Source: Promicromonospora iranensis (lineage in GTDB: Bacteria > Actinomycetota > Actinomycetes > Actinomycetales > Cellulomonadaceae). Taken from it: a stretch of DNA of 64,000 nucleotides. This document shows positions 55,288 to 62,870 of this stretch, in pieces (position 1 is the first letter of the stretch; every line of letters begins with the position of its first letter). Below the pieces are notes generated by a model that made no database searches, was not told the DNA's origin, and was given only the letters and a program-made list of their open reading frames with translations. A program made the translations under genes and the position numbers. The stretch covers positions 372,001-436,000 of the forward strand of contig NZ_JAJQMN010000004.1 in the NCBI RefSeq assembly GCF_028994775.1, written 5' to 3'.

Positions 55288-56579
55288 TCAGACCCGTTCA
55301 GGATGGTCGTCATCTCCTCGGCGGCGGCCGCGCTCGCCGTCGCGACGTCGGCGTCACCCGCGAGGATCGACTGCATCATGGTGCTCGTGGTCGCCTTGGC
55401 CTGCACCGCGCCGTAGGTGGGCGCCGCCGGCACGGACGCGCCACCGTCGACGAACTGCTCGGCGAACGGTGCCACCAGCGGGTCGGTGCTCTCGAGGGTC
55501 TCGTCCAGCAGCGAGACCTGACCCGGGAAGTACCCGGACTGCTCGCCCCACTTCTGGGCGAACTCGCCCGTGGTCATCATCTCGATGAACGCGAAGGCCA
55601 GGTCCTTGTCCTCGGCCGTCTCGAACATGCTCAGGTGCGATCCGCCCAGCACGGACGGGGACATGCCGCCGTCCTTGCCCGGGATCGGCACCGCCGCGAA
55701 CTTGCCGTCCATGTCGGGGTTGGCGTCGACGATCGCGCCCGGTGTCCACGAACCCATGACCGCCATGCCGACGTCGCCCGCCGCGAACGAGTCGAGCACG
55801 TCGGTCTCGCGCCAGGTGGTCGCACCGGCGGACGAGTAGCCGCCCTCGGTGGCCAGGCCCGTCCAGAACTCGATGCCCTCCTGCGACTCGGGGCTGTCGA
55901 GCTGCGAGGTCCAGGTGTCGCCCTCGAGCGTGGCGACCTCGCCGCCCGCGCCCCACACCCACGGGTAGACGGTGAACTCGGCGTCACCGGGGACCGCCAC
56001 GGCGATCTTGTCCGGGAACTCCTCCTTCAGCGCGGCGGCCGCGTCCTCCAGCTCGGCCCACGTGGTCGGCGGCTCGACGCCGGCCTGCTCGAACATCTCG
56101 GTGTTGTAGACCAGCGAGCGCACCCCGGCGTACCAGGGCATGCCGTAGAGCTGCCCGTCGTACGTCCCGGCCTCGACGAGCCCCTCGACGAGGTCGTCCG
56201 TGACCCCGGCGCCCTCCACCTGCTCGTCGAGCGGCGCGAGCGCGCCGGCGTCGGCGAACTCGGGGGTCCAGGTGGTGCCGGTCTCCGCGACGTCCGGGGT
56301 CGTGCCGCCGGCGATGGAGGTGACGAACCGGTCGTGGGCGTCCGCCCACTCGACGAACTCCACATCGAGCGTCGCGCCGGTCTCCTCCTCGAACGCGGTG
56401 GAGACCTCGTCGAAGAAGTCGTCGGCGTCCGGGTTCGTGCCCTGCATGATCCAGACGTTCAGGGTGCCGTCACCCTCGCTCGCGTCGTCGCCGCTGCCGC
56501 CGCCGCAGGCGGCCGTCGTGGCCGCGACAGCCAGTGCACCGATGGCTGCCGCTATGGGCCGCCGCATCGCTCGAGTCAT
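55284..56579 (-). CDS. Sugar-binding lipoprotein of ABC importer
   Basis: 431 residues from ATG 56579 with GGAAGGAAG upstream. Lipobox-like TTAAC with Cys25 followed by GGGSGDD. Family 1 binding protein: LNVWIMQGTNPDADDFFDEV, TPDVAETGTTWTPEFADAGALAPLD, GMPWYAGVRSLVYNTEMFEQAG, GKDGGMSPSVLGGSHLSMF. Neighbours suggest GlcNAc, MurNAc-containing disaccharides or chito-oligosaccharides as ligand; this is inference. First gene of the operon. Confidence 0.93.
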   Translation of the reverse strand: MTRAMRRPIAAAIGALAVAATTAACGGGSGDDASEGDGTLNVWIMQGTNPDADDFFDEVSTAFEEETGATLDVEFVEWADAHDRFVTSIAGGTTPDVAETGTTWTPEFADAGALAPLDEQVEGAGVTDDLVEGLVEAGTYDGQLYGMPWYAGVRSLVYNTEMFEQAGVEPPTTWAELEDAAAALKEEFPDKIAVAVPGDAEFTVYPWVWGAGGEVATLEGDTWTSQLDSPESQEGIEFWTGLATEGGYSSAGATTWRETDVLDSFAAGDVGMAVMGSWTPGAIVDANPDMDGKFAAVPIPGKDGGMSPSVLGGSHLSMFETAEDKDLAFAFIEMMTTGEFAQKWGEQSGYFPGQVSLLDETLESTDPLVAPFAEQFVDGGASVPAAPTYGAVQAKATTSTMMQSILAGDADVATASAAAAEEMTTILNGSE

Positions 56580-56734
56580 CGTTCGGCTTCCTTCCGCTCG
56601 GTGCCGCGAGAGTAGCCAGATGAATATCTGAGAAATGAACTTCCCAATACGCGGCATTGCGTGGAGATTACTGACGGAGTCAGGTATCTGCTAGGGGTGT
56701 TACCAAACCGTGATTGCTCATCATCACATGGCGC

Positions 56735-57796
56735 CTAGGGAACGCGCGCGGTCCATTCCGGCGTACCGAACTTCGACTCGACCAGGCGCTCCGCCAGCGA
56801 CCACTCCGCCGAGGTGATCTCGCCGGTCACCGTGCGGTACCGCGCACGGAACGACGCCTCGAGCGCGTCCATCACCGCGGTGCGGCCGAGCCCGGTCTGG
56901 GAGCGCAACGGGTCGACCCGCTTGTTCGCGCTCCGGGTGCCCTTGTCGCTGAGCTTCTCGCGCCCGATGCGCAGCACGTCGGTCATCTTGTCGGCGTCCA
57001 TGTCGTAGGCCATCGTCGCGTGGTGCAGGACGGCGCCCCCGGCCAGCCGCTTCTGGGCGGCCCCGGCGATCTTGCCCGCGGGCGAGGCGATGTCGTTGAG
57101 CGGCACGTACGCGGCGTCGATGCCGAGCCCGTGCAGCGCGCCGATCACCCAGTCGTCCAGGAACGCGTAGGACCGTTCGAAGCTCAGCCCGTCCACGAGC
57201 GAGCCGGGCACGTACAGCGAGTACGAGATGGTGTTGCCGGGCTCCATGAACATGGCGCCGCCCCCGGAGATCCGCCGGATCACGCGGGCCCCGTGCCGCG
57301 CCGCGCCCTCGACGTCGACCTCGTTGCTCAGCGACTGGAACGATCCGATGATCACCGCGGACTCGTCCCACTCCCAGAACCGCAGGGTCGGCCCGCGGCG
57401 CCCCGCACCGAGCTCCTCGGTCAGCACCTGGTCGAGCGCGACGTTGAGCAGGGGCGACACCGCGGGGGTACGGATCACCTGGAACTCGTGGTCCTCCCAG
57501 GCGGTCGCGTGGCCCAGCGCGCGCCGGGTGGCCACCGCCACGGCGTCGGCGTCGAACCCGACGGCGGTCGCACCCTCCAGCGCCCCTCGCACGGCCTCGG
57601 CGAGCTGCGCCTTGGAGGCGTCGGCGGGCAGCTCGTCGAGGGCCTCCCCCATCGCCTCGAGGGCCTCGTCGGGTTCGAGGAAGAAGTCCCCGCTCACCCG
57701 CGTGCCCGTCAGCCGGCCGGGCGGGCCGTCGGCCTCGACCACCTCGGTCTCGACACGAACCAGCTTTCCGTGTGGAACCTTGAACTCTCCTCGCAC
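56735..57796 (-). CDS. Lipoate--protein ligase family, with N-terminal domain
   Basis: 353 residues from GTG 57796, TACTGT 6 nt upstream. The C-terminal LplA fold: VALDQVLTEELGAGRRGPTLRFWEWDESAVIIGSFQS, RISGGGAMFMEPGNTISYSLYV, SPAGKIAGAAQKRLAGGAVLHHATMAYD (Lys in KIAGAAQKR). An N-terminal part (about 1-95: KLVRVETEVVE, GDFFLEPDEALEAMGEAL) resembles the separate small C-terminal lipoate-ligase domain moved to the front. Attaches lipoate or octanoate to carrier domains. Divergent from the kinase. Confidence 0.85.
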   Translation of the reverse strand: MRGEFKVPHGKLVRVETEVVEADGPPGRLTGTRVSGDFFLEPDEALEAMGEALDELPADASKAQLAEAVRGALEGATAVGFDADAVAVATRRALGHATAWEDHEFQVIRTPAVSPLLNVALDQVLTEELGAGRRGPTLRFWEWDESAVIIGSFQSLSNEVDVEGAARHGARVIRRISGGGAMFMEPGNTISYSLYVPGSLVDGLSFERSYAFLDDWVIGALHGLGIDAAYVPLNDIASPAGKIAGAAQKRLAGGAVLHHATMAYDMDADKMTDVLRIGREKLSDKGTRSANKRVDPLRSQTGLGRTAVMDALEASFRARYRTVTGEITSAEWSLAERLVESKFGTPEWTARVP

Positions 57797-57825
57797 GTGT
57801 TCACAGTAGGCGACGGTGCCTGCGG

Positions 57826-57881
57826 TGCCCGACGCCGGAGTCCGACCTTTGGTACGGAAGGTACGACTCCGGCGTCTGGCA
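57826..57881. repeat. 56-bp palindrome in divergent promoter region
   Basis: Outer arms 57826-57842 and 57865-57881 match except one base; the centre also folds (ACCTT/AAGGT), centre 57853.5. It lies between the divergent lipoate-ligase and kinase genes, so it is not a terminator for either. Candidate operator or mobile palindromic repeat. Confidence 0.8.
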
Positions 57882-57975
57882 CATCCGAAATTTGGCCAGA
57901 TGAGGTCGTAGAACAGACCAGAATTTCCTCCTCTCTTTAGACAACCTTGCCCTGGTTTCGTGTCAGAATGACCTG

Positions 57976-59106
57976 GTGTCCGAACTCGCACAGGGTATTG
58001 ATGAGATGGCGGTCGACGCCTGGGTCGTCGCTCTCGACGTAGGCGGCAGCGGCTCGCGCCTTGTCGCTGAATTCGGCAACTCCACCCACCCCGAGCGCAT
58101 CAGCCTGAGCGGACGCGCCGTCAAGGTGAACCACCACGGCAGCGACGCTCCGGCGGTCGTCGCCTCACTGTGCCAGTCGTTCAACGCATGGGCCGCCCGC
58201 ATGGGCCACGACGGGATGAGCGACGGCAGCACCGCCCCCGTCGCCTCCGCCGCTGTCGGCATCACCGGCCTGACCTCGCTGGTCGAGAAGCCGACCGACG
58301 TGCACGACATCCTGGCGCGCGAGCTGCGGACCAACCGCACCGCCGTCGCCGGTGACGCGCTCACCGCCCACCTCGGTGCCCTGGCCGGCCGTGCCGGAGC
58401 CGTGCTCTCGGTGGGCACCGGCGCCGTGGCGTTCGGCTACGACGGCGTGAGCCGCTGGCGCCGCGCCGACGGCTGGGGCCACCTGCTCGGTGACCTGGGC
58501 GCGGGCGTCTGGGTCGGCGGCGAGGCGCTGCGCGCCGCAGGCCGCTACCACGACGGTGCCTCCCGCGGTGCCTCGAAGCGCCTGCTGGAAGCAGCGGTCG
58601 CCAAGTTCGGCCTCATCGAGAGCTGGCCCAACCAGTTCTACAAGAACGCGGAGCGCGCCCGGCAGCTCGCCTCGATGGCCCCTGAGGTCATGATCGCGGC
58701 GGCCGAGGGTGACCCGACGTCGATCCGCATCCTCGAGGAGGCCGGGCGACACCTGGCCGACACGCTGTCGAGCGCGCTCGGCCGCGGCATCCCGCCGCTC
58801 GCGTCGACGACCGGCCGCCTGGTGCAGGAGGAGTCGCCGCTCACGGTGTCGCTCACCAAGCACCTCTCGGAGGACCGGCCCGACGTCTCGCTCGTACCGA
58901 GCGCCGGTTCGCCGCTCGACGGAGCGCTCAAGCTGGCCCAGCGCCTGCGCGAGACGCCGCAGTCGGTCGCAGGCTTCCGGCCGTGGCTCACCGTCCGGGT
59001 GGACGGCCACCACACGCTCCACGAGGCCGCCGAGGACATGGGGGCCGCGGACATCCTCACTGCTGAGCTCTCGGCGACCGAGCTGCCCGGTGACGAGCTT
59101 CAGTGA
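57976..59106 (+). CDS. BadF-type amino-sugar kinase
   Basis: 376 residues from GTG 57976 (CAGAAT 6 nt upstream). Actin-like kinase: VALDVGGSGSRLVAEFG (phosphate 1), VGITGLTSL, VAGDALTAHLGALAG, VLSVGTGAVAFG (phosphate 2), RRADGWGHLLGDLGAGVWVGGEALRA, PLDGALKLAQRL. Family contains N-acetylglucosamine and N-acetylmuramic acid kinases. With MurQ close by, MurNAc or GlcNAc is the best guess. Confidence 0.88.
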   Translation: MSELAQGIDEMAVDAWVVALDVGGSGSRLVAEFGNSTHPERISLSGRAVKVNHHGSDAPAVVASLCQSFNAWAARMGHDGMSDGSTAPVASAAVGITGLTSLVEKPTDVHDILARELRTNRTAVAGDALTAHLGALAGRAGAVLSVGTGAVAFGYDGVSRWRRADGWGHLLGDLGAGVWVGGEALRAAGRYHDGASRGASKRLLEAAVAKFGLIESWPNQFYKNAERARQLASMAPEVMIAAAEGDPTSIRILEEAGRHLADTLSSALGRGIPPLASTTGRLVQEESPLTVSLTKHLSEDRPDVSLVPSAGSPLDGALKLAQRLRETPQSVAGFRPWLTVRVDGHHTLHEAAEDMGAADILTAELSATELPGDELQ

Positions 59107-59217
59107 CGGACGGTCGTTCACCGACGCGTTCCTTCACTACTCCGTCGTGCCCGAATCCCCGGTACGGGTGTAAGTTCTCGACCCCTAGACCCCCCACCCC
59201 ATCCCGGGAGATGCGAC

Positions 59218-60135
59218 ATGACAGGTGACGTCCTCGTCCGACTCAGGCGCGCACTACCGACGCTGCGACCAGCGGAAGCCAGAGTGGCGCAGACGGTCCT
59301 CGACGACCCGAACACGGTCGTCCAGTCGACCATCACGGAGCTCGCCGGTCACGCGGACACGTCACAGGCCACCGTGGTGCGGTTCTGCCGTGCCGTCGGC
59401 TACGCCGGCTACCCCGAGTTCCGGATCGACCTGGCGCAGGCGACCAGCCGGCGCGAGGTGGAGATGGAGCGCTCCGGCATCGCCGAGGGCGAGATCAACC
59501 AGACCGACGACATCGAAGCCGTCGTCTCGAAGATCGCGTTCCACGAGGCCCGGACCATCGAAGAGACCGCTCGGATGATCGACACCGACGCGATCGAGCG
59601 GGTCGCCACGGCCATCTCGGAGGCCAAGCGGGTCGACGTCTACGGCGTGGGTTCGTCCAACCTCGCCGCCGCCGACCTCGCGATGAAGCTGCAGCGCATC
59701 GGCGTCTTCGTGTTCAGCTCGCCCGACCCGCACCAGCAGCTCGCCTCGTCGGCGCTGCTCGAGCCGGGCCACGTGGCGATCGCCGTCTCGCACTCAGGAC
59801 AGACGCGGGAGACCAACCAGGCGCTGGAGATCGCCCGCAAGCGCGGCGCGCTCACCGCGGCGATCACGAACTTCCCGGACGCGCCGATCGGCCTCGTGTC
59901 CGACGTCGTCCTGGCCACCACGGCCCGCGAGACCCAGTTCCGGGTCGGCGCCATGTCGAGCCGCATCGCCCAGCTCACCGTCGTGGACTACCTGTTCGTC
60001 CGCGTCGCGCAGCGTACGTACGACCGCTCGTCGATCGCCATCAAGGCGACGTACGAGGCGGTGCGCGACCAGCGCCTCGACCTGGGGAACAGCAAGACGG
60101 ACCGCCCGGCGGCCCCGGCCGCCCCGGTCGGCTGA
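59218..60135 (+). CDS. MurR/RpiR-family regulator
   Basis: 305 residues, ATG 59218, GGGAG upstream. N-terminal HTH_6 (about 1-77: LPTLRPAEARVAQTVL, HADTSQATVVRFCRAVGYAGYPEFRIDLAQA) and SIS sugar-phosphate domain (about 125-260: RVDVYGVGSSNLAAADLAMKLQRIG, AVSHSGQTRETNQALEIARKRGA). Likely senses an amino-sugar phosphate and controls the kinase and the importer/murQ operon. Ends at a large hairpin. Confidence 0.92.
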   Translation: MTGDVLVRLRRALPTLRPAEARVAQTVLDDPNTVVQSTITELAGHADTSQATVVRFCRAVGYAGYPEFRIDLAQATSRREVEMERSGIAEGEINQTDDIEAVVSKIAFHEARTIEETARMIDTDAIERVATAISEAKRVDVYGVGSSNLAAADLAMKLQRIGVFVFSSPDPHQQLASSALLEPGHVAIAVSHSGQTRETNQALEIARKRGALTAAITNFPDAPIGLVSDVVLATTARETQFRVGAMSSRIAQLTVVDYLFVRVAQRTYDRSSIAIKATYEAVRDQRLDLGNSKTDRPAAPAAPVG

Positions 60136-60160
60136 CCGGACTCCCCCTTCCGGCTACGTT

Positions 60161-60228
60161 CTCTGGCGAGGAGGTCTCGGCAGGTTCGACCAGCGGTGGT
60201 CGAGCCTGCCGAGACCTCCTCGCCAGAG
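60161..60228. terminator. Long hairpin between RpiR gene and cimA
   Basis: 32-bp arms with one G-T mismatch and loop GCGG, between convergent genes. Only a few bases separate it from either gene end. Confidence 0.88.
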
Positions 60229-60245
60229 TTCTTTCCTCGGTGTCC

Positions 60246-61892
60246 TCAGGGGCGGGGCTCCACGCCTGACTTCAGCAGGCCGTAGACGTACGCCTCGGTG
60301 ACCGCCTCCCAGGCCGCCTCGACCACGTTGGGGCCCACACCGACGGTGGACCAGGAGTGCTCGCCGTCGGTCGTCTCGATCAGCACCCGGGTGATCGCAT
60401 CGGTGCCGAGCTCCGTGTCGAGGATGCGCACCTTGAAGTCGATGAGCTCGAACCGGCTGAGCTCCGGGTAGACCTGGGACAGCGCGGTGCGCAGCGCCTG
60501 GTCCAGCGCGTTGACGGGGCCGTTGCCCTCGCCCGTCGTCACGATCCGCTCGCCGCCGGCCCGGATCTTGACGGTCGCCTCGGCCACGGCGACGGCGTCG
60601 GGCGCGTGGACCGCCGGCGGCGCCGCGCCCGCGGGGACGGTCTCGATGATGGTCCGCCACGACTCGACCGTGTAGAACTCCGGACGTCGGCCCAGCTCGG
60701 ACCGCAGCAGGAGCTCGAACGACGCGTCGGCGGCCTCGTAGGTGTAGCCGGCGGCCTCGTCCGCCTTCACGCGGTTCGTGACCCGGGACAGCAGCTCGCC
60801 CTGGCCGGCGAGGTCGAAGCCCAGCTCACGGCCCTTGAGCTCGATCGAGGCACGGCCTGCCATGTCGGAGACGAGCATGCGCATGTCGTTGCCGACCAGG
60901 GTGGGGTCGGTGTGCTGGTACATGTCCGGGTCCACGCGGATGGCGCTGGCGTGCAGCCCACCCTTGTGCGCGAACGCGCTCGCCCCGACGTACGGCTGGC
61001 GCGCGAACGGCGAGATGTTCGTGATCTCGCTGATGGCGTGCGCGATCCGCGCGGCCTCGCGCAGGCCGCCGTCGGCCAGGAGCGACATGCCGCCCTTCAG
61101 CTCGAGGTTGGCGACGACGGTGACGAGGTCGGCGTTGCCGGTGCGCTCGCCGTACCCGTTGACGGTGCCCTGCACGTGCGTGGCGCCCGCCTCGACGGCG
61201 GCGAGCGAGTTGGCGACGGCGCAGCCGCTGTCGTTGTGCGCGTGCACGCCCAGCAGCTGACCGGCCCCGGGCGTGATCGCGCCCTTCAGCTCCCCCACGA
61301 TCTCGCCGATCCAGGTCGGCAGCATGCCGCCGTTGGTGTCGCAGAGCGTGACGACCTCGGCACCCGCCTCGAACGCGGCGGTGACCGCGCTCGTCGCGTA
61401 CTCGGCGTCGTGCCGGTAGCCGTCGAAGAAGTGCTCGGCGTCGAGCACCACGCGGCGGCCCTCCGCGACGAGGAACGAAACGGTGTCGGCGATCATCGCG
61501 AGGTTCTCGGCGCGGGTGGTCTTCAGGGCGCGCTCCACGTGCCGCACGTCCGACTTGGCCACGAGCGTCACCACGGGCGTCGCGGCGTCGAGCAGTGCCC
61601 GCACCTGCTGGTCGTCGCCCGCCCGGACCCCCGCCCGCCGGGTCGCCCCGAAGGCGGCGAGCACCGCGTTCTTCAGGGTGAGCTCGGTGGCGGCCCGCGC
61701 GAAGAAGTCGGTGTCCTTGGGGACCGCGCCCGGCCAGCCGCCCTCGATGAAGCCGACACCCAGCTCGTCGAGAAGAACCGCGATCGCGAGCTTGTCGGAG
61801 ACGGAGAGGTTCATCCCCTCCTGCTGCGCGCCGTCGCGCAACGTCGTGTCGTACACCTGGAACGAGGCGGCGGTCAACGAGGAGGTGGTCAT
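60246..61892 (-). CDS. cimA: Citramalate synthase
   Basis: 548 residues from ATG 61892 behind GGGAG. DRE-TIM motif VYDTTLRDGAQQEGMNLSVSDK (Arg/Asp/Glu), FIEGGWPGAVPKD, metal-binding GVHAHNDSGCAVANSL, VQGTVNGYGERTGNADL, and a C-terminal LeuA dimer/allosteric domain (about 425-540). The NPKD-like and GGWPG strings favour (R)-citramalate synthase over LeuA or homocitrate synthase. Makes citramalate from pyruvate and acetyl-CoA for threonine-independent isoleucine synthesis. Preceded by a probable attenuator. Confidence 0.93.
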   Translation of the reverse strand: MTTSSLTAASFQVYDTTLRDGAQQEGMNLSVSDKLAIAVLLDELGVGFIEGGWPGAVPKDTDFFARAATELTLKNAVLAAFGATRRAGVRAGDDQQVRALLDAATPVVTLVAKSDVRHVERALKTTRAENLAMIADTVSFLVAEGRRVVLDAEHFFDGYRHDAEYATSAVTAAFEAGAEVVTLCDTNGGMLPTWIGEIVGELKGAITPGAGQLLGVHAHNDSGCAVANSLAAVEAGATHVQGTVNGYGERTGNADLVTVVANLELKGGMSLLADGGLREAARIAHAISEITNISPFARQPYVGASAFAHKGGLHASAIRVDPDMYQHTDPTLVGNDMRMLVSDMAGRASIELKGRELGFDLAGQGELLSRVTNRVKADEAAGYTYEAADASFELLLRSELGRRPEFYTVESWRTIIETVPAGAAPPAVHAPDAVAVAEATVKIRAGGERIVTTGEGNGPVNALDQALRTALSQVYPELSRFELIDFKVRILDTELGTDAITRVLIETTDGEHSWSTVGVGPNVVEAAWEAVTEAYVYGLLKSGVEPRP

Positions 61893-61961
61893 CGATGCTC
61901 CCAACGATGTGGCTGACGAGAGGGCTGACGATCCCGCTGGGGCAGGGACCGCCAGACCAAC

Positions 61962-61991
61962 AAAAAAAGACCCTCCGGGTGTGGAAGGTCT
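61962..61991 (-). terminator. Attenuator terminator of cimA leader
   Basis: On the minus strand a 9-bp stem (one G-U pair), 6-nt loop ACACCC, then seven T. It stands between the leader peptide and cimA, so it must be read through for cimA expression. Confidence 0.85.
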
Positions 61992-62021
61992 GCGCGTCCG
62001 GTGGGGTGTCTCCGGACGCGC
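61992..62021 (-). promoter_or_regulatory. First hairpin of cimA attenuator
   Basis: Perfect 10-bp stem, GCGCGTCCGG with CCGGACGCGC, 10-nt loop. Its 5' arm begins with the last base of the leader-peptide stop codon and its 3' arm touches the terminator stem. A ribosome stalled on the Ile codons would cover the 5' arm. Confidence 0.75.
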
Positions 62022-62074
62022 TACGAAATGATGATCGCCTGTCGCAGGGTGAAGCGCGGGGTCATGCGGGTCAT
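62021..62074 (-). CDS. Isoleucine-rich leader peptide of cimA
   Basis: Encodes MTRMTPRFTLRQAIIIS (17 residues), Ile codons ATC ATC ATT directly before TCG TAG. A second in-frame Met gives a 14-residue version. The three Ile codons, the immediately following hairpin and the terminator form a standard amino-acid attenuator layout in front of an isoleucine-pathway gene. A clear Shine-Dalgarno site is lacking, the weak point of the call. Confidence 0.7.
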   Translation of the reverse strand: MTRMTPRFTLRQAIIIS

Positions 62075-62167
62075 CGTGCCACAGGCGGCCGGACGACGGA
62101 AGTGGTGACCAGCAGGCGGACCGGCCTCGCCTGGCGCACTTCACCCGCCTCTCCGCCGGCTCTTCCG

Positions 62168-62196
62168 TTGACAGCAGATACTTACTCGGTAACTAT
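62168..62196 (+). promoter_or_regulatory. Promoter of PadR operon
   Basis: TTGACA, 17 bp, AACTAT. The -10 lies in the left arm of the dyad at 62181-62223, giving a simple route to autorepression. Confidence 0.55.
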
Positions 62197-62223
62197 CAGT
62201 GCGAGAGGTAGTTACCCAGTAAG
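62181..62223. promoter_or_regulatory. PadR operator candidate
   Basis: 15-bp arms CTTACTCGGTAACTA and its complement with one mismatch, 13-bp spacer (centre 62202), in the cimA-PadR divergent region. Typical size and symmetry for a PadR dimer site. Confidence 0.8.
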
Positions 62224-62249
62224 CAACCGACAGGGAAGTGAGCCGCCTC

Positions 62250-62870
62250 GTGTCCATCCGCCAGGGGTTCCTCGCGCTCCTCAGCGAGCAACCCATGCAC
62301 GGCTATCAGCTGCGCCAGGAGTTCGAGCGCCGCACGGGCGGTGCCTGGCCGCTCAACATCGGGCAGGCGTACACGACGCTCGCGCGCCTGCAGCGCGACG
62401 GTCTCGTCGAACCCGTCGCGGAGGGCACGGAGGACTCGCCCGAGCAGTTCCGCCTCACCGAGTCCGGCGCCGCCCAGGCCGAGGCCTGGTGGGTCACGTC
62501 CGTCGGACGCGAGAAGCCGGGCCGTGACGAGCTGGCCATCAAGCTCGCCCTCGCGGTGACCGTGCCCGGGGTGGACGCCACCGCCGTGGTGCGGCGGCAA
62601 CGGGACGAGACGCTGCGCGCGCTGAGAGCCCTGACGAAGCAGAAGCGCGACCTCGATCCCGCCGTCGACCTCGCCCACTCCCTCGTGCTGGAGTCCCAGG
62701 TCTTCGCCGCGGAGGCCGAGGCGCGCTGGCTGGACCACGTCGAGGCCTCGGTCGCGGCATACGGGCCGGCCGGGGCCGGCGCAGCGGGTAGCGACCACAG
62801 GACGACCCGGCCCACCGAGGCACTGACCGAGGCAACGACCGATGCAACGACCAAGGAGATGACGCGATGA
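62250..62870 (+). CDS. PadR-family transcriptional regulator
   Basis: 206 residues from GTG 62250, where the family normally starts (VSIRQGFLALLSEQPMHGYQL); GTG 62238 is an alternative. Winged HTH with RQEFERRTGGAWPLNIGQAYTTLARLQRDGLVE, then a dimerising helical C-terminal domain (about 100-180) and a Thr/Ala-rich tail. Its stop overlaps the ABC gene start (ATGA). Presumably represses this exporter operon. Confidence 0.93.
   Translation: MSIRQGFLALLSEQPMHGYQLRQEFERRTGGAWPLNIGQAYTTLARLQRDGLVEPVAEGTEDSPEQFRLTESGAAQAEAWWVTSVGREKPGRDELAIKLALAVTVPGVDATAVVRRQRDETLRALRALTKQKRDLDPAVDLAHSLVLESQVFAAEAEARWLDHVEASVAAYGPAGAGAAGSDHRTTRPTEALTEATTDATTKEMTR

Noticed and set aside
57781-57991. N-terminal extension of the lipoate-ligase gene up to 57991
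   Set aside because: It runs through the 56-bp palindrome and the kinase start; similar peptide strings on both strands come from the palindrome. GTG 57796 has a -10-like box 6 nt upstream.
61946-61999. An antiterminator pairing of 61946-61958 with 61987-61999
   Set aside because: It would form only after the terminator T-run has been transcribed, so it cannot prevent termination in the usual way.
61893-62144. A longer CimA N terminus starting at 62144
   Set aside because: The extension would cross the leader hairpins and the T7 terminator and lacks family similarity; ATG 61892 has a GGGAG site.
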